DNA of 64,000 nt, taken from the NCBI GenBank assembly GCA_022749815.1, contig JAKIWV010000001.1:1-64000 (forward strand). Reading direction: 5' to 3'. Shown here piece by piece: positions 51,904 through 60,700 of this stretch; the stretch's first letter is position 1; each line of letters opens with the position of its first letter. The notes below the pieces were generated by a model. The model had not been told where the DNA came from, searched no databases, and saw only the letters and a program-made list of their open reading frames with translations. Origin of the DNA: Thermoplasmata archaeon (GTDB taxonomy: Archaea; Thermoplasmatota; Thermoplasmata; Lutacidiplasmatales; UBA184). The position numbers and the translations under genes are program-made.

Positions 51904-52419
51904 GAAACCTCCGCAGGGTCTTTCTGGGTCTCCCAGCGAAACTAATCGCGCAGAACCGCACTCAGCTGCTTTATCTCGTCTAATCGGGGGGGCGCCGTCG
52001 GGCTTAGGGGCTCCCCGAATCCCGGTCGGCTTGTCGGTCAACGTGCCCTTTGCTCTGGAGCATGCCGACTTGCCCGGGCATAGGTGCGCCCACAATTCGA
52101 CGATAAGAAGCTCTCAGCTTGGCGCAGCAACCGGGCAAACCAGGCCCTCAACTACAAGGCACATGTATGTTGTAAATTCTCCTCCTTTTTCCGCGGGGCA
52201 TTCCAATCTTCACAGTCGTTCAAGTGGGCGAATTGATCCCCTAGTCAGTAAATTTGGAGTCTGGTCCCCTCACAAATATCTCGGTCTCCAAGCCCGCTAA
52301 AAAGGTCTCCCCTTGCCCCTCACGTCGCTTGACCGTGTTCCCGACGCGCGCGAATCGCTTCGAAAGAGGCGCCGAGTTTCATGCAGCGCCTTATGCGATA
52401 GAGGCCCTGACCGCCGTCC
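51904..52419. other. Divergent intergenic region between AlkP-like copy 3 and a GT2 gene
   Basis: The 516 bases include T-rich tracts and, at 52389-52396, CCTTATGC, a TATA-like box about 28 bases before the GT2 GTG. The ORFs crossing it show no recognisable protein. Confidence 0.45.
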
Positions 52420-53235
52420 GTGACCGAAGTAAGCATTGTCGTCCCAACATTGAATGCGGCCACGAATCTCCGCCGCTGCCTGGATTCGGCAAGACAACAG
52501 ACCTTCCAGGACCTGGAGATCATTGTCGTAGACGCCCTATCAAGCGATGATACCCCGAGCATCGCGAGCGCGTACGGTCGCCTGGTCCAATCAGACGTAG
52601 GAATGACCGAAGCTCGATACATCGGAACGCTCGCGGCTAAGGGACGATTCGTGGTGAACCTCGACTCAGATCAAGTACTATCTCACACCGCGATCGAGGA
52701 AGCGCTCGCCGCGAAGAAGCCGATGGTGGTGTTCGAAGAGACGGGTGTAGGTTCCGGCCTAGTGGCGCTGATCAACCGGCTCGAGAAAGCTACCGTGCAG
52801 AAGGACTGGAGACGGAACCTTGATCCAATGAGCGGGGCGGTTCGTCCCAGGTTCTACGAGAGGCAACGCCTCATTATGGCACTGGAGTCGATTCCTTCGG
52901 AAATAAGGGGTATCCGTCCATGTCCCTATGCTGAAGACACCCTAATCTACCGGGCAGCATCCCGCATGGGCGGGGAGGTTGGTTTCGTTCCTCATGGGAT
53001 CGTCCATTCGGAGGAAGCTAGTCTTAGAGGATACCTCGGAAAGTGGTACTCATACGGAAGCGCTGCGAGCGCGTACCGCGGAACGGAGTTGGCCGTTCTC
53101 GCCGAGGCCAGAAGTTTCAATCGGCTAGCTCACTCGCGGAATCCGGCGGTCATGGCAGCTCTCGGCGTCCGAGCATTCCCTTTCTTTGTGGGCTATTACA
53201 TCCGACCAAGAAGGACTTGCCCAGCAGTTACGTAG
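52420..53235 (+). CDS. GT2 glycosyltransferase
   Basis: The 271-residue product has VSIVVPTLNAATNLRRCLDSA, IIVVDALSSDDTPSIA and RFVVNLDSDQVLS, the usual GT2 order with LDSDQ as the DxD motif. YAEDTLIYRAASRMG is the acceptor-side (E)D block, and EASLRGYLGKWYSYG resembles the C-terminal region of archaeal GT2 enzymes with R-Y-G-x-G-like loops. Soluble, cytoplasmic; donor unknown. The GTG start is at leaderless spacing from a TATA-like element. The 3' end is convergent with a GT4 gene. Confidence 0.86.
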   Translation: MTEVSIVVPTLNAATNLRRCLDSARQQTFQDLEIIVVDALSSDDTPSIASAYGRLVQSDVGMTEARYIGTLAAKGRFVVNLDSDQVLSHTAIEEALAAKKPMVVFEETGVGSGLVALINRLEKATVQKDWRRNLDPMSGAVRPRFYERQRLIMALESIPSEIRGIRPCPYAEDTLIYRAASRMGGEVGFVPHGIVHSEEASLRGYLGKWYSYGSAASAYRGTELAVLAEARSFNRLAHSRNPAVMAALGVRAFPFFVGYYIRPRRTCPAVT

Positions 53236-53336
53236 GTGGCGGCTCGTCAGCTGACGACAAAGGGTGCAGGCCCCTGGTGTTAGCATTACTGATGGTGTGG
53301 GGGGCAGACGGGTAGGCATCGTACAGTTCGCCCCCC

Positions 53337-54509
53337 CTAGGAATTACCTTGCCCTACTAGGTCAGAGTACAATCTCAGGAGGCTTCGAGCAACGACGTCG
53401 TATTCGTGATGAGAACGGACGGTATCCAGACTTGCCCTTCCAAGTCGAGTTACTTCTTCAGGTCGCTCGCTCAGACGGGTGAGCATCGAAGACAATTCCG
53501 GCACCTCGTCTGGATTCACAACCATCCCGTTTACGCCGTCAGAGACGTAGTCTGCGAACCCCCGGGAATGCGACACCAAGAGCCCCTTACCGAGCGCCAT
53601 TGCTTCGAGAGAGAGATACCCTCCTTGATCGAGAATGTCTCTCAACTGAACGACCATATCTGCTTGCGCCAACTCTGAGTAGAAGTTCTCTCGCTCGAGG
53701 TAAGAAACCGTTCTGATTGTCACTCCGGTCGATCTGGCCTTCTGTATCAAGCCCTGCATTCGTGCAGACCCAGCCCCAACGAGGACTACGTCGCATCGAC
53801 GAGCAGCACTTTCGGGCATCACCGCACAGGCCCGAAGGAACTCCCTAACGTGATTGCGGGGCCTTGCGAGATCGCGCTCACCGACTAGAAGCCGCAGTCT
53901 GCCACCAGGAATCATGGGGTCGATTGCGTGAAAGTTTCTCGGAACATCGACGGGACACGGGATGTAGACGGCCCGGCGGCAGGTTTGGGTCCAGGCTTGC
54001 ATCCCAGCGGTCGTCGTGAAGACGCAGCTCGCCGCCTTCGAGTAGCCCTTCCTATCTTCTAGATAGTAAGCCGCGTGGCCGAACGACGCGACAACTCGCA
54101 TCGACCCTGAGAAACTTCTTGCCCCGTATGCGATCATCTCGAGAAGTGTTCCGTAGGACCAACCAGTGATGACGAGGGGGATCCCGAGGGTGCTGAAGTA
54201 TCCCGTGCCGTACGGTGAGTGAAAGACATCAACTTGCTTGGCCAACATCTCGACCGTTTTTGCAATTCTGCGTCTGACGAGCCCATATGCGACTTGGGGC
54301 CCGCAAATGTCGAGCCAAGCCGGGTCAGGTCCTAAATCGATGTAGTCAATGCCTCTTCCAAGTTCTCGCTGGAGAGCTTGCACACCGAATCCGAATAGCT
54401 TCACTCGAAAGCCCGAACCTGAAAGCGCGGCGGCCAAGTGCCGAGCATACGAAGCCATGCCCGACCCTGATGGGCGGTAAGGCCCCACGGCGACTGTCAA
54501 ATCGGTCAA
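53337..54509 (-). CDS. GT4 glycosyltransferase
   Basis: The 390-residue product begins LTVAVGPYRPSGSGMASYARHLAAAL, the GT4 N-terminal glycine loop. It has VFHSPYGTGYFSTLG and LRLLVGERDLARPRNHVREFL in the linker and second-domain start, then VVQLRDILDQGGYLSLEAMALGKGLLVSHSRG, a GT4 donor-site block in which the first Glu of E-x7-E appears to be replaced (DQGGYLSLE). This may be a variant active site. Cytoplasmic. It lies just downstream of the 1264-residue membrane protein on the same strand and is probably co-transcribed. Confidence 0.86.
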   Translation of the reverse strand: MTDLTVAVGPYRPSGSGMASYARHLAAALSGSGFRVKLFGFGVQALQRELGRGIDYIDLGPDPAWLDICGPQVAYGLVRRRIAKTVEMLAKQVDVFHSPYGTGYFSTLGIPLVITGWSYGTLLEMIAYGARSFSGSMRVVASFGHAAYYLEDRKGYSKAASCVFTTTAGMQAWTQTCRRAVYIPCPVDVPRNFHAIDPMIPGGRLRLLVGERDLARPRNHVREFLRACAVMPESAARRCDVVLVGAGSARMQGLIQKARSTGVTIRTVSYLERENFYSELAQADMVVQLRDILDQGGYLSLEAMALGKGLLVSHSRGFADYVSDGVNGMVVNPDEVPELSSMLTRLSERPEEVTRLGRASLDTVRSHHEYDVVARSLLRLYSDLVGQGNS

Positions 54510-54641
54510 CCTACACCACCGCTATTCTTCGTTCGAGCTCGGAGTTGAAGGTTTTGAGGGAAGAACATCCCCGCGAAGTGTTTCTGAGCGATGTGCACAA
54601 CGCGGTTGCAATCGCCAACACCAAACCGGATTTGGCTAGCT

Positions 54642-57600
54642 CTACCTTCTCCGAATCGTCCGCGACCACCACATTCCCAGCTTGGAGTTCTCCAGTTGCG
54701 ATCTCAGGGCGGAATCCTTCGTTGATGGCGAGATAGCCAAATAGAGAAGGAATCCCGACCAAGCGACAATTGCTGGATAAGTCAACTCTAGTGTGTGAAT
54801 CGACGTGTACTGAATCGAGCCGTTTGTGGCGGCAGGAGAAGGGACCACAAAGAAGGCAGTGTCATCTATCGATTGCCGGCTCGGGTATGTTCTACCCTCC
54901 CAAGTCAACGTCAGGTCGGGGTAGTAGGGTTGAGCGAACACGACGACGGTCGGCAAGAAACTTGTGAGATTTGCATCAGGTGGGTTCAAGAGACTGGCTA
55001 CGCTCAAGTTGCCCGCTAGCACCAATCCGGTAGGTGCGACGGCCGTCGACCACGAATACGTTTGACCTCTGATAGAATTGACGGGTTGACCGTTCAGCGT
55101 GCCTGAACCCTTCCAGAGGACCATGTAGATTTTGGAGGGGAGGTTCAAGCCCACCCTCTCACCAGCGAGGTCATAGGACCCCCCGAACGGGAGTGAACTA
55201 TTTGCCGCGACGTAGACCCAAGAAAGGTTGACGTCCTTGAATTGGACCGACCCCGTGAGGTTGAGCGCTTGCAGGCGAGGGGTAAAGTACGTCGTTCCTT
55301 CGGGTAGTGGGAGATTGATCCGGACAGTCGCCCATTGGGGTGAAGGAGCTAGATTGCGGACCGACCCAGGCAGCTGTTGAAAGCTTCGATTGACCTCGAG
55401 GGTGTAGGCCTGAAGTTGTCCTGTGAAGTCTGGAGACGTACGGTAGCCGAAGTCTAGGACGGCAACTGGAACCTGCGAAAGACTGTTCGAGACAAACACC
55501 CCCCCATCACCCGAGGCGAGAGTCCCGTTGTAGCTGAGAGACACCACCGGCGGGGCAGCCCTGCTCGACCAGGTAAGTGTCCCTCCTCCGTAGGTGGTAT
55601 TCAATGGAATTCCCCCCCAGTTGGTGCTGGTCCAACCATAGATATCGATTGAATCCCCGACTTGAGTCGTCGTGAGGTTTAGGGAACGGTTCCCCCAGGA
55701 GATACTCACGTTCTGGAACTCTGCCTGCCCCGCAAATTCTGAAACCTGAACGCGGACATCGAAGTACGCAGTCGATGTTGGTAAGAGGGTTGAAGCTGAT
55801 ACGACATGCCACGGGATTGAGGGCGTTAGTGGGAGATTGGAGAATCCCGTCGGGCTGAGCTTGGAGTCATCCCCGTAAGTATAGACACTAAGGTTTCCGG
55901 AAAAACTCGCCGACGTTCTGTACTTGAAGGTCGTGGTTACTTGGATCGGGCCCACTTCAGGATTGAGAACTCGGACACCTCCTGGCGCGCCTGAAAGCGT
56001 TCCGTTGTAACTCAGCGAGACCGCACTCAGGAAACTGGAACTATCCCATCTAAGATCTCCGCCCTGAAAGGTTACTTGCAGCGGCTTGGTCCCCCAGTTC
56101 GTGTTGGTCCAATTCCCCAAAGATAGTTGCCCATTGTTTTGGGTGGTGTTTATTGGGGGCCCTCCCGTCCCTAGGTTGGTCACGTTGCCCATCGGGAAAG
56201 TCTGGTGGATGGGGATGTTGGAAACAGAGGCGTTAGCGTAGTTTCTTAGGCCGCTCAACCCGATGAATCCGGGGGTATAGGCTTCAAGCGACGCGGGGTA
56301 ACCATCGATCCCAAAGGTCGGCGCGCTGGAGTTATCTAAACTCAGGGCCACGTTCTGGCCGAGCGACTTGAACAGTGCGTACGATGTAGAAGCGGCCTCG
56401 GTCGCAGGCGCACCAGCGGAGATAAGTTTCGCAGGGTACACTGAACCGAGGGCTCCTGGGAGGTCATAGATTGTGAGGTCGGGACCCGAGAAGAACTGAT
56501 TCAGCCCGGGAGCAGCGTTGACGACGTTCCGAATGGCTGCGTAGTCTGGGAGACCGTATTCTCGCATCAAGGCGCTCGGGAACGAGTCTTGTACCACGAG
56601 GAACCGTACGTTGTTCGCCGCAAGATACTGGACTAGGTCGACGGTGAGGTTGTGCGAGACCAGAAACGGTAGGGACGGGAGAGGGGAGAGTGGTTTTGGG
56701 GCGTCGGACCCGTGGAATAGATATTGATTCTTCATGAGTCCGGAGGTGTCGGCACCTCCACTCGGCCAGTAGATGTTGAACGCACCCGGTTGATCCCTGA
56801 TGATGGAGTAGGCTTCTACGATGTCAGGCTGGAAATGCACAGGGGTGAACGGGGCGGAGTCTGGGACACCGTTTCCACTGACGTAGGTTCCCGAGGCCCG
56901 GGAAGGGTAGTACGATCCGTTTAGCCCCTGCCAGCCCGCGAACAACACGAGGCAGATCATGAGCATCGTCAATGTGGGAACAATTGCCGCGGTGAAACGG
57001 ATTGTACGGCGATGAGAATAAAGCAGATTCTCGTTCGTAGCGGGCCGGAGGGGTTGTAACACGCGGCGATGGACGAAGGCACCTCGAAGAAGTCGAAGAC
57101 CGCGCTCGATAGCGGACGCGACGTTGAGCAGCCCAACGGGCAGAAGCACGACGTAAGACGCCGCCACAAGCAGTAGAAAATGCTCCGGAAGGGCAAATGC
57201 AGTCCCGATTTCACCGCCGACGAGCGGGATACGTGTAAGGTCGGCAACGGCTGAAACGCCCCCGGAGTCCAGACCGAGGACGGACAGGGCAATCCCCACG
57301 AGACCGGCGAGAGCTACGGGCAGGACCGTCTGTCGGGACCGGTATGAGAGAAGCGCGGACCAGGCCACCATCGGCCCGGCGAAAATGGAAAGCAGCCAAA
57401 CAGTCGTAAGAGGGCTTTGAGGAAGCAATATTTGAGTCGGACTTCCAAAAGAAGGAAGAGCGGAAATCGAAGCCCCCGCCGCCAGGATCGAGGGAGGAGC
57501 GAAGGTCACCGTGCTCCAGTAGTATCCTAGGAGTGACAACGACTGAAGAGGACCAGAGTTTACACTCCCTGCCTGGATCGCGCTCGGGTCGAATGCACGA

Positions 57601-58436
57601 TAGTTGTAAAACGGTCCCGACGGAACAGCTGTTGAATGGATTGCGAGGAGTATGAACACGAGGGCCGGGAGTTGCAGCGCGAAACAGAGTGCCAGGTTGG
57701 CGAGACTGCGCCGTAGTCGAAAATGCAGCAACCCCCCAATCACGAAGGTAAGTACTAGGAGGACTGCGAATTCCGGATAATACACCGGATCTAGAAGGAT
57801 CCCGAAAGAAGAGAATGCGGCCGCTGAATAAACCCCGCGGCGTCCCAAATTGAAGGTCAGCGCGAGTACGCAGGAAAGTACTGCAAGTTCGAGGACTAGA
57901 CTATCCGAGACCGTTCCGCCGTCGGCATTCGCGTTGATGGTGAAGAAATTCGTCGCCACGAAGAGCACGACAAGGAATTTCAGGCCCTCTCGACTGAATG
58001 TTGAGAGGCGCGACCCTCGACTCCTCTCAGCAAGTCGGACGCTAAATTCAGCGATGACGTAAGCAAGGACAAGGAAGATGAGAAAACTGAAGACGATGAA
58101 AGCTTTCTCTTGTTCAGCCAGCCCGCCGAAGGTGACACGAATCAGGAGGAGTGGCCAGGTCACAAAATCTCGGGTAAACTGGAATGGTGAAGCAATCCCG
58201 TTGACAATCATTCCCGGAGAGAACACACCTGAGGGGAACGGCCCAGGCGCGACTGGCCAACTTTGGTCTGAGTATGCGTAATAACCATTCCCGAAGAGAT
58301 AGCTGCGGAGGCTAAGCACGAGGACGACCGATACTGCTGAGCCTTCTACAACAGCCAGCTTCCACCTAACCAGGATCCACATCAGAAGGTCCCTGGGGAT
58401 TCCTGAGATCGCTTGGAGACGCCGTCTCACACTCAT
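54642..58436 (-). CDS. Giant multi-pass membrane protein, GT-C-like, with tandem extracytoplasmic beta domains
   Basis: The 1264-residue product has about 12 membrane helices in its first 500 residues, a long extracytoplasmic part (about 510-1230) and a last helix with the basic tail SRTIRRR. Residues about 640-700 contain HNLTVDLVQYLAANNVRFLVV, a pattern known from YfhO/AftD-like GT-C proteins. Two homologous beta domains follow (about 770-925 and 930-1080), each opening with a W-T-x-TNWG motif and containing VSLSYNGTL. They may bind the growing glycan. Sequons (NxS/T) are very frequent. No oligosaccharyltransferase motif is seen. Acceptor and donor unknown. Confidence 0.8.
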   Translation of the reverse strand: MSVRRRLQAISGIPRDLLMWILVRWKLAVVEGSAVSVVLVLSLRSYLFGNGYYAYSDQSWPVAPGPFPSGVFSPGMIVNGIASPFQFTRDFVTWPLLLIRVTFGGLAEQEKAFIVFSFLIFLVLAYVIAEFSVRLAERSRGSRLSTFSREGLKFLVVLFVATNFFTINANADGGTVSDSLVLELAVLSCVLALTFNLGRRGVYSAAAFSSFGILLDPVYYPEFAVLLVLTFVIGGLLHFRLRRSLANLALCFALQLPALVFILLAIHSTAVPSGPFYNYRAFDPSAIQAGSVNSGPLQSLSLLGYYWSTVTFAPPSILAAGASISALPSFGSPTQILLPQSPLTTVWLLSIFAGPMVAWSALLSYRSRQTVLPVALAGLVGIALSVLGLDSGGVSAVADLTRIPLVGGEIGTAFALPEHFLLLVAASYVVLLPVGLLNVASAIERGLRLLRGAFVHRRVLQPLRPATNENLLYSHRRTIRFTAAIVPTLTMLMICLVLFAGWQGLNGSYYPSRASGTYVSGNGVPDSAPFTPVHFQPDIVEAYSIIRDQPGAFNIYWPSGGADTSGLMKNQYLFHGSDAPKPLSPLPSLPFLVSHNLTVDLVQYLAANNVRFLVVQDSFPSALMREYGLPDYAAIRNVVNAAPGLNQFFSGPDLTIYDLPGALGSVYPAKLISAGAPATEAASTSYALFKSLGQNVALSLDNSSAPTFGIDGYPASLEAYTPGFIGLSGLRNYANASVSNIPIHQTFPMGNVTNLGTGGPPINTTQNNGQLSLGNWTNTNWGTKPLQVTFQGGDLRWDSSSFLSAVSLSYNGTLSGAPGGVRVLNPEVGPIQVTTTFKYRTSASFSGNLSVYTYGDDSKLSPTGFSNLPLTPSIPWHVVSASTLLPTSTAYFDVRVQVSEFAGQAEFQNVSISWGNRSLNLTTTQVGDSIDIYGWTSTNWGGIPLNTTYGGGTLTWSSRAAPPVVSLSYNGTLASGDGGVFVSNSLSQVPVAVLDFGYRTSPDFTGQLQAYTLEVNRSFQQLPGSVRNLAPSPQWATVRINLPLPEGTTYFTPRLQALNLTGSVQFKDVNLSWVYVAANSSLPFGGSYDLAGERVGLNLPSKIYMVLWKGSGTLNGQPVNSIRGQTYSWSTAVAPTGLVLAGNLSVASLLNPPDANLTSFLPTVVVFAQPYYPDLTLTWEGRTYPSRQSIDDTAFFVVPSPAATNGSIQYTSIHTLELTYPAIVAWSGFLLYLAISPSTKDSALRSQLENSKLGMWWSRTIRRR

Positions 58437-58745
58437 GGGAGAAATGCTGGATTCACCACCTTCGTGGGATGAACAGGCCTTGCTTATGAAATCCGACCAG
58501 CAACGTGTGCGTATCCAGGAAGGGCCTTTTCAATCCTCCGCAAATGCGGTAAACAGGAAATGCTCGATAGCGAGGTTTGCATGCGCCTAAAGAGACTTGG
58601 GGGACATTCACTCCCTTGTTTGATTCTCTCGACTAGGTGCGGCGGAGGAACAATCCAGGTAGAAGGATCCGCGGCCAGGATCGGGTCGCGGCTTCATCAT
58701 CCGAACGCGAACTTTCTTTCCCCTGTCTCCTGAGCTCCAAAGTCG
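58437..58745. other. Divergent intergenic region
   Basis: The 309 bases between the giant membrane protein and the methyltransferase pair contain no gene I can support and no strong TATA box. Confidence 0.4.
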
Positions 58746-59645
58746 ATGTCTCCCGACCAGAATCCCTTGAGGTGGGATGATAGGTTGGCGATAACCTTCC
58801 GCTATGCAGCAACAGCGATTCGTCATCCAACATGGATCTCTACACTCTTGAGTGGAGGACGAGAAGCCCTCCTTCGAAGGGTCGTTCGAGAGTCGCTTGC
58901 CACCGTTGGCCGAAACGCAATGCCTAATTCCATTCGCGCGGTTGGGGAGTTGGTCAGGCCGTCTGCGCTCAGTGAGCTCGGGGGCACGCAGGACTATCTC
59001 TATTTTCTCGTCCGGCTGCTCAAACCGGACATCGTAGTGGAAACTGGGGTCTACCGCGGCATTAGTACTGCCTTCATTTTAGCCGGCCTTTCAGATAATC
59101 AGCGCGGAAGACTGATCAGCGTCGATCTCCCCAACGCTAGTTACGTCACTGACGAGGGGGGTATCGACTCTTCAGAGCTAGGGAAGGGCCGCGAACCGGG
59201 GTTTCTTGTTCCCGACGAGCTGAAGGTCCGTTGGCGGTTAGAGAGAGGCAATAGCAGAAATCTCCTTGGAGGGCTTCTGGACGAGTTGACACAGGTGGAC
59301 ATGTTCTACCATGACAGTGAACATACCTATCGCAATATGACTAGCGAATTCGAGACGGTCCTCCCTCACTTGCGGGGGGGAGGCATCCTGGCCGCAGATG
59401 ACGTGACTTGGAACTCGGCGTTTGCCGATTTCGTCGCTCGACACGATTTCGAGTGGAGTCGCGTCGTCGGGAAGCGACTCGGCCTTGCGGTGGTTCGAAC
59501 TCGTCGGAAGTTCGCCGAGCCGCAACCAGATGAGCCTACAAGCCCCCCCGGGCACGCCGCCAAGGTTTCGACTCGGGAGATCCTTCCCTCCACCGAACCG
59601 AATCAAGCAGAAACCCTCGGAAACAGACCCGGGGACAGACTGTGA
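58746..59645 (+). CDS. Class I methyltransferase, Methyltransf_24 / cephalosporin-hydroxylase-like
   Basis: The 299-residue product has IVVETGVYRGISTAFILAGL as the SAM-binding loop, GRLISVDLPN as motif II, and QVDMFYHDSEHTYRNMTSEFETVLPHLRGGGILAADD. The DSEHTY / GGxLAxDD pattern marks the Methyltransf_24-type group that often methylates sugars in antibiotic and glycan loci. It has an N-terminal extension of about 75 residues and a polar C-terminal tail of about 50. Target unknown. It is joined to the next methyltransferase by a GTGA overlap. Confidence 0.85.
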   Translation: MSPDQNPLRWDDRLAITFRYAATAIRHPTWISTLLSGGREALLRRVVRESLATVGRNAMPNSIRAVGELVRPSALSELGGTQDYLYFLVRLLKPDIVVETGVYRGISTAFILAGLSDNQRGRLISVDLPNASYVTDEGGIDSSELGKGREPGFLVPDELKVRWRLERGNSRNLLGGLLDELTQVDMFYHDSEHTYRNMTSEFETVLPHLRGGGILAADDVTWNSAFADFVARHDFEWSRVVGKRLGLAVVRTRRKFAEPQPDEPTSPPGHAAKVSTREILPSTEPNQAETLGNRPGDRL

Positions 59646-60583
59646 TTGAACGAGTCTGCCCGTCGTGCCAATCCGCGAGCACGAAATTGGTCTATTCTGG
59701 CATCCAGTTAAGACCGGGCTCAATCCCTGATAGTACTGCGCTCAATTTGGTCCGGTGCGCAACCTGCGACACCGTCTTCGTTAATCCTGCCCTCACCCAG
59801 GACGAGGCCCTCTCCTTCTATCCCAAAGATTACTACCTAGGAAGCGGCGGAGGAGTGGCTCGAGCGGCCAGGCTCGTCAACAGACTTCACAGTCCCCTAG
59901 AATCGTTCACTCGAGAGGCGATCTCATCTGGGAGCGCGGGACGAGGGCCACGGCGGGTGCTCGAAATTGGTTGCGCGCAGGGCCAGAACCTTACCCCCTT
60001 CTTGCAGGCGGGATGGGCTGCATATGGCATCGAGCCGCAACCTCATCTCGCCATCGAGGCATCAACGAATGGGGTTGAAATCCTGAGTTCCTTCCTCGAA
60101 GACAACGATCAATCTGGCCACCGGTATGATATCATCATTCTGCACCACGTCTTGGAGCATACGCTCGATCCTCGTACCTGCCTAGGAGCAATCAGAAGAC
60201 TCATTTCCCCCGACGGGAAAATCTTCATCGAGATTCCCCTCTTCGACAGCCTTCCTGTGCGCATTTTCGGTCCGAAGGACGGAAACCTCGAGTTTCCGAT
60301 TCACCTGACATTTCTATCGGTGCGTGCCCTCAAACAATTGTTAAGCCAAGAGGGGTTCACAATCACTGATTCGCGACTGAGAAACCTCCCGGGGACTGCC
60401 TACCGTACGATTGGTTATCGTCTTACTAACGCTAGTGAATCAGGCATAATTGGCCGTTCGCTAGCCGTGGTCCTCTCGGCAGCCGTTCAGACCGTGCTTT
60501 CGGGAGTGGGCCTGGTTCTGAGGAAGGGAAATGCAATTGCGATTACGGCTTCACTACCGGGAGTCCAGCCACCGACTGGGTAG
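59642..60583 (+). CDS. Class I methyltransferase with N-terminal zinc-finger-like domain
   Basis: The 313-residue product starts ERVCPSCQSAS and has RCATCDTVFVNP about 27 residues later: four Cys in two CxxC pairs, a probable zinc site. FYPKDYYLG and then VLEIGCAQGQNLTPFLQAGW (motif I) and YDIIILHHVLEHTLDPRTCLGAI (motif IV) follow. This zinc-ribbon plus Methyltransf_23/12 plan is common for sugar C- or O-methyltransferases and for proteins acting on sugar-nucleotides in surface-glycan loci. A hydrophobic stretch near the C terminus (SLAVVLSAAVQTVLSGVGLVL) may attach it to the membrane. GTG start coupled to the previous gene. Confidence 0.86.
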   Translation: MIERVCPSCQSASTKLVYSGIQLRPGSIPDSTALNLVRCATCDTVFVNPALTQDEALSFYPKDYYLGSGGGVARAARLVNRLHSPLESFTREAISSGSAGRGPRRVLEIGCAQGQNLTPFLQAGWAAYGIEPQPHLAIEASTNGVEILSSFLEDNDQSGHRYDIIILHHVLEHTLDPRTCLGAIRRLISPDGKIFIEIPLFDSLPVRIFGPKDGNLEFPIHLTFLSVRALKQLLSQEGFTITDSRLRNLPGTAYRTIGYRLTNASESGIIGRSLAVVLSAAVQTVLSGVGLVLRKGNAIAITASLPGVQPPTG

Positions 60584-60700
60584 AGGCCACCGGGTCTCGT
60601 CGCCAGACCCAGAGAGTGTCCGAGCCTTCTTGGTCGGGTCAGGCGGAGCCGGAATGCGGCCCGCGGGAAAGCCACCCGGGGATTCGCCCCCGGGTTGGGA

